Source: Kocuria varians (GTDB taxonomy: Bacteria; Actinomycetota; Actinomycetes; Actinomycetales; Micrococcaceae). From it: a stretch of 64,000 nt of DNA. The notes under the pieces are model-generated. The model made no database searches. It was not told where the DNA came from and worked only from the letters and a program-made list of their open reading frames with translations. This document shows, in pieces, positions 57,780-64,000 of the stretch. Made by a program: the position numbers and the translations under genes. The DNA lies in the NCBI RefSeq assembly GCF_006539885.1, contig NZ_BJNW01000012.1:1-64000 (forward strand), given 5' to 3'. The stretch's first letter is position 1, and every line of letters begins with the position of its first letter.

Positions 57780-59098
57780 ACCCTTCACCCTCCACACACG
57801 AGACCTCCGAGACCCCCGTCCTGAGGGTCGGTCTGCTGGGCGCCGGCACCGTGGGCTCGCAGGTGGCCCGTGTGCTGCTCACCCAGGCGGACGAGCTGGC
57901 GCAGCGCACCGGTGTGCGCCTGGAGCTGTCGGGGATCGCCGTGCGCGACGTCACCGCGCCGCGCGACGTCGAGCTGCCCCGCGAGCTGCTCACCACGGAC
58001 GCGGACGCCGTGATCGACGCCGCGGACGTGGTCGTGGAGCTCACCGGCGGCATCGAGCCCACGCGCACCCGCGTGCTGCGCGCGCTCAACGCCGGCACCT
58101 CGGTGATCACGGGCAACAAGGCGCTGCTCGCCGAGTCCGGCCGTGAGCTGCACGACGCCGCCGCGGCATCCGGCGCGCAGCTGTCCTACGAGGCCGCCGT
58201 GGCCGGGGCCATCCCGATCGTGCGCCCCATGCGGGACTCCCTCGCCGGGGACAGCGTGAACCGGTTCCTCGGCATCATGAACGGCACCACGAACTTCATC
58301 CTGGACCAGATGGACTCCACCGGGGCGGCGTTCGACGACGCCCTGGCCCAGGCCCAGGAGCTCGGCTACGCGGAAGCGGACCCCACCGCGGACGTCGAGG
58401 GGCACGACGCCGCCGCGAAGACCGCAGTGCTGGCCTCCCTCGCGTTCCACTCGAGCTACACGATCGCGGACGTCCACTGCGAGGGCATCACCGGTGTCAC
58501 CGCGGAGGACGTCGCCGCGGCCAAGGAGGCCGGCTACGTCATCAAGCTGCTGTCGGTGGGGGAGCGCTGCGGCGACGGCGTGAACCTGCGCGTGCAGCCG
58601 GTGATGATCCCGCGCGAGCACGTGCTGGGCGGGGTGCGCGGTGCGTACAACGCCGTGTTCGTGGAGGCGGAGAACGCCGGTTCGCTGATGTTCTACGGCC
58701 AGGGCGCCGGCGGCGACCCCACGGCGTCGGCCGTGCTGGGAGACCTGGTCTCCGCCGCGCGCGCGATCGCTCTGGGGGCCCGCGGGATCCCGCTCGAGCC
58801 CTACGCCGCACTGCCGGCGGTGAGCATGGACGACGTCACCACGCGCCTGTCCGTGACGCTGGCCGTCAACGACCGGCTGGGTGTGCTCGCGCGCCTCGCG
58901 CAGGTCTTCGCGGACCACGGGGTGTCGATCTCCACGATGCAGCAGAGCGAGGACCCGCGCGTCAACGAGACGTCCCTGCTGCGCCTGGTGACGCACACCG
59001 GGCGCCACGCTTCGCTCGTGGCCACGGTGGACGCGCTGCGCGAGCTGCCCGTGGTGCGTGACATCGTGTCCGTGACGCCTGTGGAGGCCGGGGAGTAG
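57776..59098 (+). CDS. hom: Homoserine dehydrogenase
   Basis: 440 residues; ATG overlaps the lysA stop (ATGA). NAD(P)-binding [19 protein letters not shown], catalytic [33 protein letters not shown] and [27 protein letters not shown], then a C-terminal ACT domain ([23 protein letters not shown]) for threonine feedback control. Confidence 0.97.
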   Translation: MNPSPSTHETSETPVLRVGLLGAGTVGSQVARVLLTQADELAQRTGVRLELSGIAVRDVTAPRDVELPRELLTTDADAVIDAADVVVELTGGIEPTRTRVLRALNAGTSVITGNKALLAESGRELHDAAAASGAQLSYEAAVAGAIPIVRPMRDSLAGDSVNRFLGIMNGTTNFILDQMDSTGAAFDDALAQAQELGYAEADPTADVEGHDAAAKTAVLASLAFHSSYTIADVHCEGITGVTAEDVAAAKEAGYVIKLLSVGERCGDGVNLRVQPVMIPREHVLGGVRGAYNAVFVEAENAGSLMFYGQGAGGDPTASAVLGDLVSAARAIALGARGIPLEPYAALPAVSMDDVTTRLSVTLAVNDRLGVLARLAQVFADHGVSISTMQQSEDPRVNETSLLRLVTHTGRHASLVATVDALRELPVVRDIVSVTPVEAGE

Positions 59099-59205
59099 CA
59101 GGTGGCCGGCCCCGCCCGCCGCAAACCGCGGGGCCAACGCGTCGAAGCGACCGGTCGGGAAGCACCGAGTCGAGAAGCACCGAGTCGAACCGAGGAGAAC
59201 GCCGC

Positions 59206-60315
59206 ATGGCACACGTCTGGCAGGGCGTCATCAACGAGTACAAGGACCGGCTGCCGGTCACCGAGCAGACCGAGGTCGTCACCATGGGGGAGGGCGGCAC
59301 GCCCCTAATCCGTGCGCGCGCCCTGTCCGAGCTGACCGGTTCCACGGTGTGGCTGAAGTTCGAGGGCATGAACCCCACGGGCTCCTTCAAGGACCGCGGG
59401 ATGACGATGGCCATCACCAAGGCCAAGGAGGAGGGCGCGAAGGCCGTGGTGTGCGCCTCGACCGGGAACACCTCCGCCTCCGCCGCGGCGTACGCGAAGC
59501 AGGCCGGGATGCGCTGTGCCGTGCTCGTGCCCGAGGGCAAGATCTCCATGGGCAAGATGTCCCAGGCCGTGGCCCACGGTGCGGACATCATCCAGGTGGA
59601 CGGCAACTTCGACAACTGCCTCGAGGTCGCCCGCAAGCTCTCGGAGTCCTATCCGGTGTTCCTGGTGAACTCGGTCAACCCGTACCGGATCGAGGGCCAG
59701 AAGACCGCGGCGTTCGAGGTCGTGGACACCCTCGGGGACGCCCCGGACATCCACGTCCTGCCGGTGGGCAACGCCGGCAACATCACCGCGTACTGGAAGG
59801 GCTACCGAGAGTACGCGCAGGAAACGCCCGGCACGACCGGGGAGATGCTGCCCGCGGTCGCCACGCACACGCCCGTGATGTGGGGCTTCCAGGCGGAGGG
59901 CGCGGCACCGCTCGTGCTGGGCCACCCCGTGACCGAGCCGGAGACCATTGCCACGGCCATCCGGATCGGCAACCCCGCCTCGTGGGACAGCGCGATCGCC
60001 GCCCGGGACGAGTCCGGGGGGGTCATCGACTCCGTCACGGACGACGAGATCCTGGAGGCCCACCGCTGGCTCTCCTCGCGCGAGGGCGTGTTCGTGGAGC
60101 CGGGCTCCGCGGCGAGCGTCGCGGGTCTGCTCAAGCAGGCGCGCGCCGGTGAGGTGCCCTCCGGGCGGACCATCGTGGCCACGGTCACGGGGCACGGCCT
60201 GAAGGACCCGCAGTGGGCCATCAAGGGTGCCGAGGCGGAGGACGAGCAGGCCGCCGAGCCGAAGCGCGTCCCCTTCGACGTGGTCGCGGTCGCGGCGGCC
60301 CTCGGCCTGGAATGA
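59206..60315 (+). CDS. threonine synthase thrC: Threonine synthase
   Basis: 369 residues, PLP enzyme of the short actinobacterial type. PLP lysine in [15 protein letters not shown], then [18 protein letters not shown], the [13 protein letters not shown] phosphate-binding loop and [10 protein letters not shown]. Converts O-phosphohomoserine to threonine. GAGGAGAACG lies about 6 nt before the ATG; 107 bp after hom. Its stop overlaps the thrB ATG. Confidence 0.97.
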   Translation: MAHVWQGVINEYKDRLPVTEQTEVVTMGEGGTPLIRARALSELTGSTVWLKFEGMNPTGSFKDRGMTMAITKAKEEGAKAVVCASTGNTSASAAAYAKQAGMRCAVLVPEGKISMGKMSQAVAHGADIIQVDGNFDNCLEVARKLSESYPVFLVNSVNPYRIEGQKTAAFEVVDTLGDAPDIHVLPVGNAGNITAYWKGYREYAQETPGTTGEMLPAVATHTPVMWGFQAEGAAPLVLGHPVTEPETIATAIRIGNPASWDSAIAARDESGGVIDSVTDDEILEAHRWLSSREGVFVEPGSAASVAGLLKQARAGEVPSGRTIVATVTGHGLKDPQWAIKGAEAEDEQAAEPKRVPFDVVAVAAALGLE

Positions 60316-61328
60316 GCGGTGGCGCGGTGAGCGAGGCACACCTGAACGACCCTGCCCGTCACGGGGCCCCGGTGGGCACCACGGTGACCGTCGAGGTCCC
60401 GGCGTCCACGGGCAACGTGGGTCCGGGCTTCGACTCCCTCGGACTCGCGCTGGAGTGCCGCGACACCGTGCGCCTCACGCGCCTCTCCTCCGGCCTCGAG
60501 TTCGACCTGCACGGCGAGGCCGCCGGGGGCGGGGTGCCGCGCACGCACGAGCACCTGGTGCTGCGGGCCATGCAGGCCGCGTACGACGCCGCCGGTGCCG
60601 GATCCCTGCCGCCGCTGCGGCTCGAGGCCCACAACGTCATCCCGCACGGGCGCGGCATGGGCTCCTCGGCGTCGGCCGTGGTGGCCGGCGTGCTCGCGGC
60701 CAACGCCTTCCTGTCCGCGGCCTCCCGGCTCACCCCGGACGAGGTGCTGCAGGTGTGCTCGCGGCTCGAGGGCCACCCGGACAACGTGGCGCCCACCCTG
60801 CTCGGCGGGCTCACGGTCTCCTACGAGGAGGAGGGCCGCTTCCACAGCGTGCCGGTGAGCGTGCACCCGGACGTGGTCCCCGTGGTTGCCGTTCCGGACT
60901 TCGAGGTCGCCACGGCCATGGCCCGCGGCCTGCTCCCCGACACCGTGGCGCACCGCACCGCGGCGGTCAACGCTGGCCGGGCGGCCCTGCTCGTCTCCGC
61001 TCTGGGCGGTCGCCCCGAGCTGCTGCTGCCCGCCACGTTCGACCTGCTGCACCAGCCCTACCGGGCCCAGGCGATGGCCCCCAGCGCGGAACTGATGACG
61101 CGGCTGCGCGAGCGCGGTCACGCCGCCCTGATCTCCGGCGCGGGACCCACGGTCCTCACGCTCGTTAACGGTGCTGAAGAGGCCGAGCGCGCCGCGGCGG
61201 CGATCCACGAGATCGCCGAGGACACGGCGTCGCCCGCCCACTCGTACCGCGGTCAGCCGGTCTCCTGGCGTGTCCAGATCCTGCAGGTGCCGCGCGAGGG
61301 TGCTAAAGTGACGGTATCCACGCAATAG
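60312..61328 (+). CDS. thrB: Homoserine kinase
   Basis: 338 residues from ATG at 60312 (ATGA overlap). GHMP kinase motifs: [40 protein letters not shown] (ATP loop) and [14 protein letters not shown]. Phosphorylates homoserine for thrC. A TAAAGT box near its 3' end (61304-61309) may start the rho transcript. Confidence 0.96.
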   Translation: MSGGAVSEAHLNDPARHGAPVGTTVTVEVPASTGNVGPGFDSLGLALECRDTVRLTRLSSGLEFDLHGEAAGGGVPRTHEHLVLRAMQAAYDAAGAGSLPPLRLEAHNVIPHGRGMGSSASAVVAGVLAANAFLSAASRLTPDEVLQVCSRLEGHPDNVAPTLLGGLTVSYEEEGRFHSVPVSVHPDVVPVVAVPDFEVATAMARGLLPDTVAHRTAAVNAGRAALLVSALGGRPELLLPATFDLLHQPYRAQAMAPSAELMTRLRERGHAALISGAGPTVLTLVNGAEEAERAAAAIHEIAEDTASPAHSYRGQPVSWRVQILQVPREGAKVTVSTQ

Positions 61329-61631
61329 CCCCCGGGTACTCGTCCGTTCCGGACGCAGCACCTCCGCAGTCGAGACTGGTGCGCAGTTCATCTCCGCAGG
61401 TACTCGGAAGCACCGCCTCTCTGCGATCCTCTCCCGCGTTGACCGGCCACCTCTGTCACCATCTCTGTGGTGTGGCGCAGCGGTCCCGCGGGGGTTTCGG
61501 GGGACTTCATTGCTGATGTCGCGTGCCTTCGGCACGCACTCTCGTGGCCCGCAGTGCGCGGCCCACACCATCAACGTCGGGTTGCTGGCGATCTGAATGC
61601 CGTGACCCCCACCGAGTCAGAAGGAAGCTTC
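61329..61631 (+). promoter_or_regulatory. Long leader region of rho
   Basis: 303 bp without a supported gene. The first half is rich in C and poor in G (runs such as CACCTCTGTCACCATCTCTG), as expected of a Rho utilisation site. A perfect hairpin GCGTGCC-TTC-GGCACGC lies at 61521-61537. A presumed -10 TAAAGT at 61304-61309 would place this as the rho 5' leader. Rho autoregulates by attenuation in other bacteria. Confidence 0.5.
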
Positions 61632-63731
61632 GTGACAGAATCCACCGCCCCCGAACAGGGAACGGACACCTCGCAAGCCCAGAGCGCCGGCCTGTCCGGG
61701 CTCAAACTCGCGCAGCTGCAGGCCCTCGCCGCCCAGCTCGGCATCACCGGCGCCCGCCGCATGCGCAAGTCCCTCCTCGTGGAGGCCATCTCGGCCCACC
61801 AGCGCGGTGGCGCCGTCGCCGCCCGCGACAAAGCTGTCGAGGAGAAGATCGAGCAGACCGCCCGGCAGGCCTCGCGCCGCCACTCGGACGACGTCGACGA
61901 CGCCGCCCCGGCGGGCTCCTCGGACGAGTTCTCCTCCCGCGGTGCCGGGTCCGACGAGCAGTCGGCGGAGTCCGGCTCCGGTGAGAACTCGGAGCAGAAC
62001 GGCAAGCGCCAGAGCGGTTCGCGCCGCTCCCACCGCGCCGCCGGTTCCGGTGAGCGCTCCGCCCAGGGCAAGTCCTCCGAGGAGAACGAGAACCAGGAGT
62101 CCTCCGAGTCCGGCGAGGACTCGAAGGAGAGCTCCCACCGCGGCGGCCGCAACCAGCGCGGGCGCGGCAACCGCAACGAGAAGTCCTCCCAGCAGGAGAA
62201 CTCCTCCGGCTCCAAGGACGAGAAGTCCCAGGACGGCAAGCGGGACGAGAAGTCCGAGGGTGGCCGTGGTCGCGGCAACCAGAACCAGAAGGACTCCAAG
62301 GACGGCAACCAGGAGAACAACGGCCGCCAGGACTCCAAGGACTCCCGCGACTCCAAGGACTCCGGCGAGAACTCGCAGGACGGCCAGGGCCGCAACGAGC
62401 GCCGCAACCGCAACAACAACGGCGGCGGCAACAACAACGACGGCGAGGGCAGCTCGCGCCGCAACCGCCGCAACCGCAACCGGAACGACCGCAATGACCG
62501 CAGTGATCGCAACGACCGCAACGAGCGCCGCAACCGTCGCAACCGCAACAACGGCCCGGACGTGGACGACGTCGAGATCACCGAGGACGACGTCCTGTTG
62601 CCCATGGCCGGCATCCTGGACGTGCTCGACAACTACGCGTTCGTGCGGACCTCCGGCTACCTGCCGGGCCCCTCGGACGTCTACGTGAGCCTGTCGCAGG
62701 TCAAGAAGAACAACCTGCGCAAGGGCGACGCCATCGTGGGCGCCATCCGTGCTCCCCGCGAGGGCGAGCAGCACAACAACTCGCGCCAGAAGTTCTCCGC
62801 GCTCGTGCAGCTGACCACGGTCAACGGCCGCAAGCCGGAGGAGAACGCGGACCGTGTCGAGTTCAACAAGCTCGTGCCGCTGTACCCGCAGGAGCGCCTG
62901 CGCCTGGAGACCGACCCCAAGAAGATCGGCCCGCGCGTGGTGGATCTGGTCGCTCCGATCGGCAAGGGCCAGCGCGGTCTGATCGTCTCCCCGCCCAAGG
63001 CGGGCAAGACCCTGATGCTGCAGTCGATCGCCAACGCGATCACCACGAACAACCCCGAGGTGCACCTCATGATGGTGCTCGTGGACGAGCGCCCCGAAGA
63101 GGTCACGGACATGCAGCGCACGGTAAAGGGTGAGGTCATCGCCTCGACCTTCGACCGTCCCGCTGACGACCACACCACGGTCGCCGAGCTCGCGATCGAG
63201 CGCGCGAAGCGTCTCGTGGAGATGGGCATGGACGTGGTGGTCCTGCTGGACTCCATGACCCGCCTGGGCCGCGCGTACAACCTCTCCGCACCGGCATCCG
63301 GGCGCATCCTCTCGGGTGGTGTGGACTCGGCGGCGTTGTACCCGCCCAAGAAGTTCTTCGGTGCCGCGCGCAACATCGAGAACGGCGGCTCGCTCACCAT
63401 CCTGGCCACCGCGCTCGTGGAGACCGGCTCCAAGATGGACGAGGTCATCTTCGAGGAGTTCAAGGGCACCGGCAACATGGAGCTGCGGCTCTCGCGCCAG
63501 CTCGCGGACCGTCGCATCTTCCCCGCCGTGGACGTCAACTCCTCGGGCACGCGCCGTGAGGAGAACCTGCTCTCGCCGGAGGAGATCAAGATCATGTGGC
63601 GCCTGCGCCGCGTGCTCTCCGGTCTGGAGCAGCAGCAGGCCCTGGAGCTGCTCACGAGCAAGCTGCGGGACACGCAGTCCAATGCGGAGTTCCTGCTGCA
63701 GGTCCAGAAGACCACGCTCGCCGGTCACTAG
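61632..63731 (+). CDS. rho: Transcription termination factor Rho
   Basis: 699 residues from GTG at 61632, with GAAGGA about 7 nt upstream. An N-terminal SAP-like helix pair ([19 protein letters not shown]), then a 220-residue low-complexity insert rich in Ser, Glu, Asn, Arg, Gly and Lys (about 90-310), typical of actinobacterial Rho and linked with RNA binding and phase behaviour. The cold-shock-like RNA-binding domain follows ([18 protein letters not shown]) and the ATPase core: Walker [24 protein letters not shown], Walker [32 protein letters not shown]. Confidence 0.96.
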   Translation: MTESTAPEQGTDTSQAQSAGLSGLKLAQLQALAAQLGITGARRMRKSLLVEAISAHQRGGAVAARDKAVEEKIEQTARQASRRHSDDVDDAAPAGSSDEFSSRGAGSDEQSAESGSGENSEQNGKRQSGSRRSHRAAGSGERSAQGKSSEENENQESSESGEDSKESSHRGGRNQRGRGNRNEKSSQQENSSGSKDEKSQDGKRDEKSEGGRGRGNQNQKDSKDGNQENNGRQDSKDSRDSKDSGENSQDGQGRNERRNRNNNGGGNNNDGEGSSRRNRRNRNRNDRNDRSDRNDRNERRNRRNRNNGPDVDDVEITEDDVLLPMAGILDVLDNYAFVRTSGYLPGPSDVYVSLSQVKKNNLRKGDAIVGAIRAPREGEQHNNSRQKFSALVQLTTVNGRKPEENADRVEFNKLVPLYPQERLRLETDPKKIGPRVVDLVAPIGKGQRGLIVSPPKAGKTLMLQSIANAITTNNPEVHLMMVLVDERPEEVTDMQRTVKGEVIASTFDRPADDHTTVAELAIERAKRLVEMGMDVVVLLDSMTRLGRAYNLSAPASGRILSGGVDSAALYPPKKFFGAARNIENGGSLTILATALVETGSKMDEVIFEEFKGTGNMELRLSRQLADRRIFPAVDVNSSGTRREENLLSPEEIKIMWRLRRVLSGLEQQQALELLTSKLRDTQSNAEFLLQVQKTTLAGH

Positions 63732-63776
63732 GACGCCCGCGCGCCACGTCCCACCCGTCGAGAAGGAGAACGCCCC

Positions 63777-64000
63777 ATGTCCGATCCCGTGCAGCCGCTG
63801 CTGGACGAGTACGCCCAGCTGCAACGTGAACTGGCGGACCCGGCGGTCCACGCGGACGCCGGCAGGGCCAGGAAACTGGGTCGGCGCTACTCGGAGCTCA
63901 ACGGGATCGTGGACGCGCACCGCAGGGTGGAGCGCCTGTCCGAGGACCTCGAGGCCGCCCGCGAGCTCGGGAGCATGGATCCCGAGCTCGCGGCGGAGGT
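63777..64000 (+). CDS. prfA: Peptide chain release factor 1, 5' part only
   Basis: The frame from ATG at 63777 runs off the window after 74 codons. It begins MSDPVQPLLDEYAQLQREL, an N-terminal helical domain of RF1 type, and follows rho as in related genomes. AGAAGGAGAA lies before the start. Recognition motif and GGQ lie outside the window. Confidence 0.85.
   Translation, partial: MSDPVQPLLDEYAQLQRELADPAVHADAGRARKLGRRYSELNGIVDAHRRVERLSEDLEAARELGSMDPELAAE

Noticed and set aside
61617-63920. 767-codon minus-strand frame opposite rho and prfA
   Set aside because: Composition is a mirror of the Rho low-complexity insert; Rho is unambiguous on the plus strand.

Overview
The window is chromosomal DNA of a very GC-rich actinobacterium. 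Gene content and order (argS-lysA-hom-thrC-thrB-rho-prfA; prfB-smpB-ssrA; sigR-rsrA with the bL37 gene; a fused E2/E1 2-oxoglutarate enzyme) fit Micrococcaceae, most like Kocuria. The genus is inferred from recalled family knowledge; no search was run. Typical traits are many GTG starts, 4-bp ATGA/GTGA overlaps inside operons, several genes with a TANNNT -10 box 6-8 nt before the start (likely leaderless mRNAs), and long GC hairpins as terminators, often without a U-tract.

Layout. 1-3460: a DUF6541-type membrane protein facing a glycosyltransferase/DUF2304 pair. 3671-21767: a Tad-type pilus locus whose ATPase gene (tadA/cpaF) is split by a 13.2-kb integrated element (3955-17139). 21835-28100: a DoxX-like protein, a frameshifted glgC-family gene, prfB, smpB, an ABC-F ATPase and tmRNA. 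28269-35037: a DUF4190 protein, hisN, rsgA, aroA, a second DoxX-like protein, sigR-rsrA, ribosomal protein bL37 and an SGNH-like protein. 35207-46592: kgd, guaB1, a zinc uptake operon with its Zur regulator, a diacylglycerol-kinase-like gene, an MBL-fold protein and a HIT protein. 46675-54224: hrpA and a TrpXYZ-like ABC transporter. 54407-64000: tRNA-Arg(CCG), argS, lysA, hom, thrC, thrB, rho and the start of prfA.

The notable object is the element in tadA. It has a large serine integrase at its right end, a replication module (a prim-pol type primase, a RepA-like AAA ATPase and an iteron array), a run of small overlapping genes, a small serine resolvase next to a 28-bp palindrome with a 2-bp centre, two plus-strand cargo-like genes, and one full-length phage tail tape-measure gene. 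It has no capsid, portal, terminase or lysis gene. Joining the flanks at a shared CC dinucleotide restores a continuous 491-codon TadA, so excision should repair the ATPase exactly. The architecture suggests a phage-satellite-like or integrative replicon that could act as a reversible switch on Tad pili.

The rest is mostly housekeeping: translation and ribosome rescue (prfA, prfB, smpB, ssrA, rsgA, bL37, argS), aspartate-family and aromatic amino-acid synthesis (lysA, hom, thrC, thrB, aroA, hisN), central metabolism (kgd), thiol-stress control (sigR, rsrA) and zinc homeostasis (znuACB, zur).
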